Part shown: piece after piece, positions 17,161 to 25,510 of the stretch
How the letters are laid out: each line of letters opens with the position of its first letter
How positions within the stretch are numbered: position 1 is the first letter of the stretch
NCBI GenBank assembly: GCA_910586615.1
Contig: CAJUJP010000003.1
Span: forward strand, 62,001-126,000
Length of the DNA: 64,000 nt
Reading direction: 5' to 3'
Source: an uncultured Lachnospiraceae bacterium
Lineage (GTDB): Bacteria > Bacillota > Clostridia > Lachnospirales > Lachnospiraceae
The notes under the pieces: model-generated
Seen by the model: only the letters and a program-made list of their open reading frames with translations
Database searches by the model: none
What the model was told of the DNA's origin: nothing
Position numbers and translations under genes: made by a program

Positions 17161-18363
17161 TTATAATCTTTCAAAATAGAACGTCGGCATATATTCGTCA
17201 TTAAAATATTCAATCGGGCTTTCTACTCCCATTTTCCGGAGTTGTTTTTCAATCTCCCTGTAATATATATTGCAGATAAAAACAGCACAATCCGGTTCTA
17301 TCTCTTTTAAGGCTTCCGGTGGTTTTACTTCCAGTCCACAAAAGAAAGTCCCCCACAATGTTTTATTATTGTCGCAGGTAAACAGCGGCGGATATTTCTC
17401 TCCATAGCATTTCATATAATTCCTACACATATTGCCGGCGCCGAACAAAACCCTTCGCGGATATTTCTCTAAAAAACGTTCCATTTCAATCTGCCATCTA
17501 AAATAATCTACAACCGATTTTGCCATGGCAAGCAACTGCGGTCTGAGAAGGGGTGAAAATGCCGCTGCCGTGTCAGTCATGTTAAGCGCCAGCAGACCCT
17601 CAAATTCTATTTCACGCAGTCCGCGGATTAAATTAAGCCAATCCGTCTGAGACTGCCTCTGAAATGCACAGGTAAAAGGAAGCATCGCACTCTCACGATG
17701 GCCGTCGCAGTCCCGCAGGATTACCATTTTCAGGCGGCGGCCCAGCACACGTGCAAACTCATACATGCTCTGTCCGCATATATTACAGACGCCGCTGTCC
17801 ATGCAGAAGCCAAAACGCTCTTCATTACATTCATCGTTAAGCCTGTCGATCCATTCTGCCGCCGTTTCCCCATGGGAACAGATTCCTCTGACCAGATGGC
17901 CACCCATGTCCCGGCACTGATTTTCCAGCAGGAGCATCACATTATACGCCCGTGCTGTTTCTGCCAAACGCAGATAGTAGGTCCGGTTCACATCCCACTC
18001 TACTCCATGAGGCAGTCCTGCAAATAAGGGACGAACCACAAGATACCGGCAGCCTGTCCGCCCGCAGATACGGATGCATTCGCTGACAGTCTCCTCAAGC
18101 TTCTCCTGCAGATCCGTGCACTTTGTATTCCGCGGCAGACAGGGTGCATAGGCCGCGGAAAAACAAATCTGATGTTTCCCGGCTTCATGAAAAAATTTCT
18201 CCATGCAGGCGTTTAATGCAGCGGAGTCTTCCAGTTCAACCGCCTGGCCGCACAAATTCATATCCAGCACCACATTGATGAATCCTGCGCCGGACAGATC
18301 CATGATACCCTGTCCCGGATGTTTTATGTTTACGATCCCTGTGGGAAAGCAGCTTATTATCAT
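17161..18363 (-). CDS. TIM-barrel isomerase-like protein with C-terminal Rossmann module
   Basis: Residues 1 to about 285 are a second xylose isomerase-like barrel (LLLENQCRDMGGH, GFCMDSGVCN, VILRDCDG), but the metal-site His of DTGHAN is replaced (DSGVCN), so activity may be altered. Residues from about 300 to 400 are the recurring Rossmann module (VLFGAGNMCRNYMK, CDNNKTLWG, CAVFICNIYY, QLRKMGV). The enzyme may act on a nucleotide- or phosphate-linked sugar of the cluster. The composition changes from GC-richer to AT-richer just upstream of this gene. Confidence 0.7.
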   Translation of the reverse strand: MIISCFPTGIVNIKHPGQGIMDLSGAGFINVVLDMNLCGQAVELEDSAALNACMEKFFHEAGKHQICFSAAYAPCLPRNTKCTDLQEKLEETVSECIRICGRTGCRYLVVRPLFAGLPHGVEWDVNRTYYLRLAETARAYNVMLLLENQCRDMGGHLVRGICSHGETAAEWIDRLNDECNEERFGFCMDSGVCNICGQSMYEFARVLGRRLKMVILRDCDGHRESAMLPFTCAFQRQSQTDWLNLIRGLREIEFEGLLALNMTDTAAAFSPLLRPQLLAMAKSVVDYFRWQIEMERFLEKYPRRVLFGAGNMCRNYMKCYGEKYPPLFTCDNNKTLWGTFFCGLEVKPPEALKEIEPDCAVFICNIYYREIEKQLRKMGVESPIEYFNDEYMPTFYFERL

Positions 18364-18388
18364 TTTTATCGGAATGCTCCTTTTTGTT

Positions 18389-20737
18389 TTACAAAAGATG
18401 TTTATCTATCAACGTCTTCAGCTTTGTGGAACTGGTGGATTGTGTATATGGAAAAAAAACCATGTCCGAACCCTGTTTCTGCAAAAAGACCTTCTTGGCA
18501 AGCCAGCCAGGATCATTCGCATAATCACTTCCTGAAAACTGTACATCGAACTGATACCTTCGATATGCCTCATCTGTATTACTATATTCTGTCGGAATTT
18601 CTACCGCCTCATCCACATAACGGCATGCGCGTACCAGTTCAATCCGCTCCTCAAAAGGAATGTACGGCGTGGTTTTCTTATTTCTCATTACACTTTCATC
18701 ATTCACTACGCCGACAATCAGATAATCACACTGCTCTTTCGCCCGTTTGAACATATTCAAATGACCGATATGAAACAAGTCAAAAACACCTGCAATATAT
18801 CCTACATGGTACTTCTTAGGTATCTTATCTCCATCCTTATTCATACAAATATTTAAAGGTATCCGCCGCTGATATTTCATATTACTGTCGAAAATGCCAT
18901 AATCTCTTACTCCCAGTTCCTTTAACTGCTTTATCACCGGCACATAATTCTTAATACATACAATCACTTTATAGGAACCGGTCAGAAGCGTCTTAACATG
19001 TTCAGGCGCATAAATTCTAATTCCGGAAAATTCTGTATCCCATTTGTCCGCATTATTATCCAGAATTCCTGATATCTCGTACTCAGAGCCAAACTGTGAT
19101 AAAAATTTCTTTGTAAAATTACCGGAACCGAACAAATATATCTGCCGCCCTTCTGTACCGTGAAAAATATCCCGAAACAACCGTTCATACTCATCCGTAG
19201 AATAATTCATTCTCTGGCGATTGGAATGGATTACCCCCATGTCCCTGCGATACAGCTTATGGTATTGCGACAACTTTGTGTCATTACGTAAATCATTCAA
19301 AAAACGGCTTGCAAACTGATTCCACAATTCATAATACTCGTTAAGATGATACCTTTCCTGCAGTTGCTTTTTGGGAAGAATCATTTCCAGTCTGGTGTCA
19401 CCTCTATAGATAAAGTTGATTGTTCTCTGCAAAATTACCTTTGCCGGCAAATTTTCTATATAAAGCTCCTGGTCATAAAATACAAAATCATCATCTATGC
19501 GGAAACAGTTCAAAGAAACCAAATCAATATAGCCCCGTTTCAAAATAATGCCCAGATTTTCTCTTTCTTGTGCTGAACCAAACGCAATCTTTTTCCACTT
19601 ATCTTTATTCGGATCATCCGCTTTCCGTCTTTGCCAGTTCGGATCAAATCGCTCCCAGTTTACATCTTCGTACCGAACAGTTTCCGATGATTTTTGAATC
19701 ACTTTCCAGAAGTCATCCAATTGATGTAAAAATAACTCCTTATCTCCACGAAGAAGTCTCCTGAAATAATCAGTGACGGCTTCACCTTTTACATAAGGCA
19801 TAACAAATGCATCCTCATCTAAAACACCCTCTATCATCTTTACGCCGTGCTCCTGCAAGTACAACGTATTTTCCATCAACTGTTTCAGTTTTTTTCGTCC
19901 CTCATTATATACCGGTTTTTTTTCAACTTTATCATCCCTGCGAATCATCGTAAACATGGCGTTGTTCTTCCCGCGTTCCATAGAGACCGTCACCTGCCTG
20001 ATATTGGCAAAGCTGTCGTCGAGTGGACATTCTATCAAATAACTATTTGCCATGGTATGAAAAAGACCGTTCTGGATTAATGACGTATATAGCCTTTCCT
20101 CTTCCAGAAAAACCGTGTCTGGATAATGATACTGCGGAAAAATCCGTACTTCAAGTTCCTCTTCCGGCAAATAATCTTCTGCATACAATACCTGTGGACT
20201 GACAAGTTCAGGCAGTACCGCATAAAACCTGTGTTTCTGGAAACCCGCATTTTCTAACATCTGTATCAATTCCGCTTTGGCATAGGCACGTCCTTTCAGC
20301 TGCTCCCTGTCCGCCATATTGATCCGCACATAATTCTCTATGCCATCAAAATTACGGTCGGTGAAAGCATCACGATCCCCGCAAAAATAGCGGATTCCTA
20401 AACGGTTGTCGGTTCCTAACAGCAGTCTTCCGTTCTCACTTAACAAGTTTCTGACTATCCGCAAAGCAGTTGCCGGTTTTGAACTTCGCTCCAATGCACC
20501 TGCCATTACAATATAGTCATATGCAGCCGCAGGCTCTTTTGCCTGTTTACATTCCAGCTTATCCAGCGACGATATGTCATACTTGTATACCTTTAATCCG
20601 CTATCTGCCAAAAATTCTGCTAATGACTCATCAACATCTGTCCCGGCTGTCACATATAATACACTGCTTCCGTTATGAAATTTGTACCATTTCAGTAAAC
20701 CTTTCGGCAATTCATGAATAATTTCTTCTGTCTGCAT
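18389..20737 (-). CDS. Multi-domain protein: methyltransferase-like, kinase-like, Rossmann module and TagD-like cytidylyltransferase
   Basis: Four parts can be traced in 782 residues. The first 220 or so resemble a class I methyltransferase (VLYVTAGTDVDE, YDYIVMAGALER, NGRLLLGTDNRLG). The middle (about 250-500) has phosphotransferase-like features (FVMPYVKGEAV, DLVSLNCF, DQE). About 535-635 is the recurring Rossmann module (IYLFGSGNFTKKFL, LDNNADKWD, KVIVCIKNY). Residues 642-782 are a glycerol-3-phosphate cytidylyltransferase-type domain with HIGH at 656-659 and TQSTSST near the end. The last part probably makes a CDP-linked alditol or related compound; the combination is unusual. CAGGAAAAG precedes the ATG. 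Confidence 0.7.
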   Translation of the reverse strand: MQTEEIIHELPKGLLKWYKFHNGSSVLYVTAGTDVDESLAEFLADSGLKVYKYDISSLDKLECKQAKEPAAAYDYIVMAGALERSSKPATALRIVRNLLSENGRLLLGTDNRLGIRYFCGDRDAFTDRNFDGIENYVRINMADREQLKGRAYAKAELIQMLENAGFQKHRFYAVLPELVSPQVLYAEDYLPEEELEVRIFPQYHYPDTVFLEEERLYTSLIQNGLFHTMANSYLIECPLDDSFANIRQVTVSMERGKNNAMFTMIRRDDKVEKKPVYNEGRKKLKQLMENTLYLQEHGVKMIEGVLDEDAFVMPYVKGEAVTDYFRRLLRGDKELFLHQLDDFWKVIQKSSETVRYEDVNWERFDPNWQRRKADDPNKDKWKKIAFGSAQERENLGIILKRGYIDLVSLNCFRIDDDFVFYDQELYIENLPAKVILQRTINFIYRGDTRLEMILPKKQLQERYHLNEYYELWNQFASRFLNDLRNDTKLSQYHKLYRRDMGVIHSNRQRMNYSTDEYERLFRDIFHGTEGRQIYLFGSGNFTKKFLSQFGSEYEISGILDNNADKWDTEFSGIRIYAPEHVKTLLTGSYKVIVCIKNYVPVIKQLKELGVRDYGIFDSNMKYQRRIPLNICMNKDGDKIPKKYHVGYIAGVFDLFHIGHLNMFKRAKEQCDYLIVGVVNDESVMRNKKTTPYIPFEERIELVRACRYVDEAVEIPTEYSNTDEAYRRYQFDVQFSGSDYANDPGWLAKKVFLQKQGSDMVFFPYTQSTSSTKLKTLIDKHLL

Positions 20738-20781
20738 ATTTCTTTTCCTGACTTTATATTTTATTTTTAAATTTAGATCGG

Positions 20782-21621
20782 TTATTTCTCATCAAACGGA
20801 AATCCAACATCATAATCCTCATCTGTTCCTTTTACGAACCAGAAATCTTTTCTGCACTCTATTCCGTTCCTCTCAAAGTCATCGTAAATATCCAGAATTT
20901 CTATATTCGGAGGATATGTTTCAGCTTCTTTTCTTAGTTCTTCCAGATAAATGTATGATGATAAAATAACTGCCTTTATTGCCTGCCAGCTTCCCATCTG
21001 ATACAGCGGCTTGACCGGCAATTCCATTGCATTGCATCGGCAGTCCTTACTATTATCAATGAATCCCCATATTTTCCTTCTATTTTCTTTCGATAGAACA
21101 TAATAAAGCATTGCCGAGTGGTATCCTCCCTGTCGGATTGCAACGCTTGATTCAGGATATTTCTCTACAATTTGATTAATTATTTTAACGCGTTTCTCCA
21201 TGCTGTTATGCCGTAAAATATTTCGATATACACAATATAAATATTTTGTATACTTAAATTTTTCATCAGAATCCATGGATTCCGGATATGCGCCTGTCAA
21301 TTCCCGATACTTCGGAAGCAGCGTATGACTACAGATCTCATCTTCACAATTATAAAACATGAAGGGATTACGTGCATGCTCACTTTTCGGCTGCAGCCAT
21401 TCCTTACCCATTCTATACTGTATATAAATATAATCTTTGTCTATAATTCCCTTATAGCCGAAAAAGATATCACCCACTTCTTCCTTATTTTTAATTAACT
21501 GCTCAATACTCCATCGATTATAGCGATCCAGATTAGCTATTTCTACATATTCTCTGGAAAAAGTCTCCGGCCTTATATTTCCCTCCTCAGCAATCTGCTT
21601 CACCACTGTCCCAAAATCCAA
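20782..21621 (-). CDS. C-terminal part of a frame-split alkaline-phosphatase-superfamily gene
   Basis: This open frame begins without a real start: the first usable codon is a TTG inside a conserved-looking segment (FSILDFGTVVKQI) that continues the upstream enzyme if one G is removed from the G10 tract at 21642-21651. It holds the end of the phosphatase-like domain and, from about residue 150, a Rossmann-like module (VAIRQGGYHSAML, IWGFIDNSKDC, AVILSSYIYLEEL). As it stands it would not be translated on its own. With a G9 tract the joined product would be 745 residues (20782-23020). Confidence 0.7.
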   Translation of the reverse strand: MDFGTVVKQIAEEGNIRPETFSREYVEIANLDRYNRWSIEQLIKNKEEVGDIFFGYKGIIDKDYIYIQYRMGKEWLQPKSEHARNPFMFYNCEDEICSHTLLPKYRELTGAYPESMDSDEKFKYTKYLYCVYRNILRHNSMEKRVKIINQIVEKYPESSVAIRQGGYHSAMLYYVLSKENRRKIWGFIDNSKDCRCNAMELPVKPLYQMGSWQAIKAVILSSYIYLEELRKEAETYPPNIEILDIYDDFERNGIECRKDFWFVKGTDEDYDVGFPFDEK

Positions 21622-23020
21622 AATGGAAAACAGTCCCTGTACCCCCCCCCCTTTGCTGAAACATGTGGTGATAAACGTTAAACAATATATGAACGCGCCT
21701 TTGTACTGGCGAACCGGTTCCGTGGTCAGACATATAAATTCGAAAAGAATCCTGATTCATAAGCGGCTCATAAAATGCCAGCTGGGAATCCACTTCTTCT
21801 CTGGCCCGTCCGTATCTACTCCCTATTTGCTTATAGTTCCGATCACTTATATGATTGATTAAATAAGGAACATGCGAGTCCATTTCATGTAAAACCCATA
21901 ATGCTTTTTGTTCACCTAAAAGTATTTCAGCAAACATGTCCCATAATTTCATCGAAAATGGCGCAAATATATCTGTATAAAAATGCCTGCATCTGTATTG
22001 TACAGGAAAATAGTCATAAAAATAATCACTGATAATTTTCAGATTATATCCATGCTCTTCCAGCATTCTTATGACCGGGCTGTTTTCTCTTGTGCATTCT
22101 GAAACATGATAGACTAAGTCATCTATCTCTCTCTTACCCAAAAACATTGCTCTTAGCGCAGAATGCGTATACGGCACATGCGTATATGCGTTTTCAAAAA
22201 CAACCGACTTACTCATAATGTTCTTTAAGTAGGGCATATTTTTCTCATCGCCATATGATATTGCATCCAGCCAATATACAACAATATCCTTTTCTTTCCT
22301 TTTACTCATATTTTCTTTAATGCCCTTTAGCAAATCCTGTATCTCATCCCATATATCTTTATACTTTGCATCCTCCTCTGCAAGCAATGAAATATACTTA
22401 TGTACCTCTATAAAATTTTTCATATAAAGAGTCAAAAACAAACATTTTTCAAGTGCAATCCGTTTAGCTTTCTGGTCAGAAGCAGCATAATACTTATTTT
22501 CCTGACAATATAATTGACCCTGAATGGATTCTCTAAAACATTGTTTATCAGAATGGCTCTGCTTCTCCGGATCAATTATAGAATACAAATTTTCTTTTCC
22601 AAAAGCAAAAAACTCCCGTTGTAAGAATATTCCTTCCTGTTCAAAAATATCATATATCCACTTATATTGCACATCATGCAGCCGAAACCACCTTTCCACA
22701 TACTCTGCGCCATAGAAAGAAATCAAATAGATCTCATCATATTTTTCCCAGTCAAACGATTTTGACTTGTCTGGTTCCTTGTCCATTCGATTATATAAGC
22801 AAAAATCAATATCCCCATAATCACTGGAAATATTCCGTATCCACTCAATTCCTGCTTTATCGTCTCCTACAAAAACCGCTTTCTTCCTATTATGCTTAAT
22901 TTCTTTTATTATATTGCCTAATATTTTATCCGCCTCACACATATTTTTATAATGAGGATAATATTTGTCCAACTGATATTTAAAAATAATACCATTTAAT
23001 TTTTCATTTATATCTATCAT
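21587..23020 (-). CDS. Alkaline-phosphatase-superfamily enzyme, N-terminal part, frame off at poly-G
   Basis: Residues 45-130 resemble the recurring Rossmann module (AVFVGDDKAGIEW, IYLISFYGAEY). Residues 245-455 form a sulfatase/phosphoglycerol-transferase-type core: metal Asp252 (YWLDA), candidate nucleophile Thr285 (PYTHSALRA), MDSHVPY around 380-386 and SDHG at 431-434. It has no membrane segment, unlike LtaS or EptA, so it would work in the cytoplasm. After residue 457 the G10 tract shifts the frame and the protein ends about 20 residues later in unrelated sequence. One base fewer restores a 745-residue product ending at 20782. Probable role: transfer or removal of a phospho- or sulfo-group. 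Confidence 0.75.
   Translation of the reverse strand: MIDINEKLNGIIFKYQLDKYYPHYKNMCEADKILGNIIKEIKHNRKKAVFVGDDKAGIEWIRNISSDYGDIDFCLYNRMDKEPDKSKSFDWEKYDEIYLISFYGAEYVERWFRLHDVQYKWIYDIFEQEGIFLQREFFAFGKENLYSIIDPEKQSHSDKQCFRESIQGQLYCQENKYYAASDQKAKRIALEKCLFLTLYMKNFIEVHKYISLLAEEDAKYKDIWDEIQDLLKGIKENMSKRKEKDIVVYWLDAISYGDEKNMPYLKNIMSKSVVFENAYTHVPYTHSALRAMFLGKREIDDLVYHVSECTRENSPVIRMLEEHGYNLKIISDYFYDYFPVQYRCRHFYTDIFAPFSMKLWDMFAEILLGEQKALWVLHEMDSHVPYLINHISDRNYKQIGSRYGRAREEVDSQLAFYEPLMNQDSFRIYMSDHGTGSPVQRRVHILFNVYHHMFQQRGGGTGTVFHFGFWDSGEADC
21642..21651 (-). repeat. G10 homopolymer (minus strand), frame-shifting
   Basis: Ten consecutive C on the plus strand, G on the coding strand, fall inside the alkaline-phosphatase-superfamily gene. 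With ten the frame ends early; with nine it joins the downstream open frame. Tracts of this length slip readily during replication. Confidence 0.85.
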
Positions 23021-23024
23021 TTTA

Positions 23025-24401
23025 TTAATTATGCCACCTTTCTTTTCCGACAGATTTCTTTTCCGTATTTCTATGCAGCAATAATATATCCGGCATTTCC
23101 TGAAACAGACAAATATGTTTCTTTTTTATTCCCAGTACCTGCATTTGCTGTTTTATTGATTCCGTATTCCTTAGATTAGCTATTACATACATGGCATCCG
23201 GGTACTTCTTCACTGCATCTTCCGGAGATAATACAGTTCTGCCCTGTATCTCACTATCCCAAAGCTTACGATTATTATCGCAAAAGGCTATTATCACCCC
23301 CGGCTTTTCTCTTTCCAAAAGAGCATGGAAATATTTTCCTATCCTGCCGCATCCGAAAACAATCATCTGGCAGTGTGCGCCAATTTCCAGAAATTGTGAA
23401 ATTATATAAATCTTTTTTCTATATTCCTCTTTGTAGTAAAAATATACATCTTCACTTTTACGTAAATATAGTTGTAATATATTCCACTTCCCATCATCTA
23501 TAGTCAGAGAACTTATCATTCCGTTTTTTACGGCTTCTCCCAGCCTTGCCCGCAAAATCTCCATGTCCGTTACAGCCTCTTTCCAGAATCCGCCAGATAC
23601 CGCCATTGTACGAAATCTTCCCAGACATTGATTTAGCATTCTCTGATAATAAACACTTTTCCATTCTCCTGTTTTATCAGCCAGAAATTTTTCTATATAA
23701 GCATATTCCTCTACAAGATAATGAAAAGCTTTTTGATTATAGATAGATGAGCCGCTATTATCCTGACGATATAGATAAAAAGTTCCGTCCAGATATACAG
23801 CTCTGTCTGCGGAACTTATTGTCTGAAACAAGAATCCCTGATCCTGAAATGCCGCCCCGGGAGTTTCATTTAAATTGATCTGTTTCACAAATTTACTTTT
23901 ATAAATACCTGTCCATAAATAAATATCACTTATCAATAATTCGGGCATGATTCGAGGGCAGACTACCCGACCTGTCATATCTGCATTCACTGGAGAACCT
24001 ATTGGCTGACGCCACTCTGTCCCTGTTGCCAATTCCATAAAAAGCGCTGCTCTTCCTTTAACATAATCAGCATCTGTTTCCACTGCTGTATGATAAAGAG
24101 TGCTATACATTGCAGGCTCTATCATATCATCTGTTTCTACAATTCCAATATACTCTCCCTGTGCCCGAGCAATTCCCAGATTTATCTGGTATCCATAACT
24201 TCTCTGATCAGAGTGTATTATTTGTATACGGGTATCTAATGCCGCATACTTCTGCAGCAGTTCTATAGTGCCATCATCAGAGCCGGCATCTATCACTAAA
24301 ATTTCGATATCCCGTAAGGTCTGTGCCAAAACGCTCTCTATACAGGACGCAATATATTTAACAACGTTTAATGACGGCATAATTACTGTAACTTTCGGCA
24401 T
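23025..24401 (-). CDS. GT2 glycosyltransferase with C-terminal Rossmann module
   Basis: The N-terminal 230 residues are a GT-A family 2 domain (KVTVIMPSLNVVKYI, DAGSDDGT, and the metal-binding ETDD). The last 130 residues are the recurring Rossmann module (MIVFGCGRIGKYF, FCDNNRKLWD, YVIANLRN, QMQVLGI). I use the ATG at 24401, which has CAGGAG eight bases upstream, in place of a longer frame starting at 24428. It transfers a sugar from a nucleotide donor to the cluster glycan; donor unknown. It lies five bases downstream of the pyruvyltransferase-family side of the operon's gap and just before the phosphatase-like gene. Confidence 0.82.
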   Translation of the reverse strand: MPKVTVIMPSLNVVKYIASCIESVLAQTLRDIEILVIDAGSDDGTIELLQKYAALDTRIQIIHSDQRSYGYQINLGIARAQGEYIGIVETDDMIEPAMYSTLYHTAVETDADYVKGRAALFMELATGTEWRQPIGSPVNADMTGRVVCPRIMPELLISDIYLWTGIYKSKFVKQINLNETPGAAFQDQGFLFQTISSADRAVYLDGTFYLYRQDNSGSSIYNQKAFHYLVEEYAYIEKFLADKTGEWKSVYYQRMLNQCLGRFRTMAVSGGFWKEAVTDMEILRARLGEAVKNGMISSLTIDDGKWNILQLYLRKSEDVYFYYKEEYRKKIYIISQFLEIGAHCQMIVFGCGRIGKYFHALLEREKPGVIIAFCDNNRKLWDSEIQGRTVLSPEDAVKKYPDAMYVIANLRNTESIKQQMQVLGIKKKHICLFQEMPDILLLHRNTEKKSVGKERWHN

Positions 24402-24481
24402 AAATTTTTCTCCTGTCTGATTAATCATCGCAACCGTATACGCAATTCTCTTTTCACCGCTTGATTAAGTATCTATGCTCT

Positions 24482-25510
24482 TTAATATTTTAAGTCATGT
24501 TTTGAAGTTCTTTTTATTTGTTTTGCATATAAGATATCTAACAAATCATCCCGTTCGGCAAACCATAATGTCCTCTTTATATTATCACGGTCATATTTTA
24601 ATAATTTTATTAACATTATAAGTGGTTCAAAATCATCCTCAAAGATTGAATGGGGACTATAATATCCGGTAAAATCCGAACATCTTTGAATCAGATTATC
24701 TCGCAGTTCACAATATTTCTGTGGATTCGCCGGCGGATTATCGACATTATAGATCTCTTTATTCCGAATAAATTCTTCATCCGAACTTTCATGTAATAAA
24801 GAGGAAAGACCACCAAACCGCCCTTTGTTCATATTTTTCAGACTAAGAAAAAGAACCGGTGTGTCAAAAGCCAGACAGGGTAAACTTACATGTAATCTTG
24901 AAGTGATCACACAATGAGCATTATGGTATAAAGACAACACAATTTTTGCAAGTTCGATCCGCTGAGTACTGCTTAATGATACCGTAAACATATTCGTCAA
25001 ATCATATACCGGACGATTCGTTCTCCTCCTGACCTCCTCTACAATCTCCACAGGTGTGTCTATGCACAGTATATAATCTTTTCTATTCTGTTTCATTTCT
25101 TTATTTCCTTGTAACGTCAATGTCAGACATCCCGAAAAATAAGCCGGTACATTATTTTCCTGCAAGTATTGCAAAGTCCCCAGATCCCGGCAACCGACGG
25201 GACCGTTTTGGATCAGATATTCTTTTACACCGTTTTCCAGAAATCTGTTTCTGATCGTCTCGCTAATATGCATTGATATCAACAATGGTTCTATATCCTT
25301 AGACGGCGGGAAATGGTCCGGACGCCACATCCACCATGCGTTCATGATCAGTTTCACCTTGTCACCTTCACTTCGAAATTTGTCTATATCTTCGCGGTGA
25401 ATATAATAATCTACCTGTGGTAAAAACTGCATAGCCGCTACGCTTTGAATCTCATCTCCTATATTGTATGATGAAAATTTTAATACTCCAAATTTGTTCT
25501 CCATACCCAT
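24482..25510 (-). CDS. Polysaccharide pyruvyl transferase family protein
   Basis: The 342-residue protein has family landmarks: GVLKFSSYNIGDEIQS at the N-terminus, NGPVGCRDLGTLQYLQ in the middle with the expected G-P-x-G-x-R-D, SGCLTLTL, and ITSRLHVSLPCLA, where the R-x-H is conserved. Members such as CsaB and WcaK-like proteins move pyruvate from PEP onto a sugar as a ketal. Some relatives have other roles, so the call is to the family. The start ATG shares a base with the stop of the upstream TagF-like gene (TAATG), showing tight coupling. Confidence 0.8.
   Translation of the reverse strand: MGMENKFGVLKFSSYNIGDEIQSVAAMQFLPQVDYYIHREDIDKFRSEGDKVKLIMNAWWMWRPDHFPPSKDIEPLLISMHISETIRNRFLENGVKEYLIQNGPVGCRDLGTLQYLQENNVPAYFSGCLTLTLQGNKEMKQNRKDYILCIDTPVEIVEEVRRRTNRPVYDLTNMFTVSLSSTQRIELAKIVLSLYHNAHCVITSRLHVSLPCLAFDTPVLFLSLKNMNKGRFGGLSSLLHESSDEEFIRNKEIYNVDNPPANPQKYCELRDNLIQRCSDFTGYYSPHSIFEDDFEPLIMLIKLLKYDRDNIKRTLWFAERDDLLDILYAKQIKRTSKHDLKY

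Noticed and set aside
21642..21651. G10 tract as a simple sequencing error
   Set aside because: Possible and cannot be excluded without reads, but a second long G tract exists in the same island and the frame break falls exactly at the tract, so phase variation is kept as the working view.
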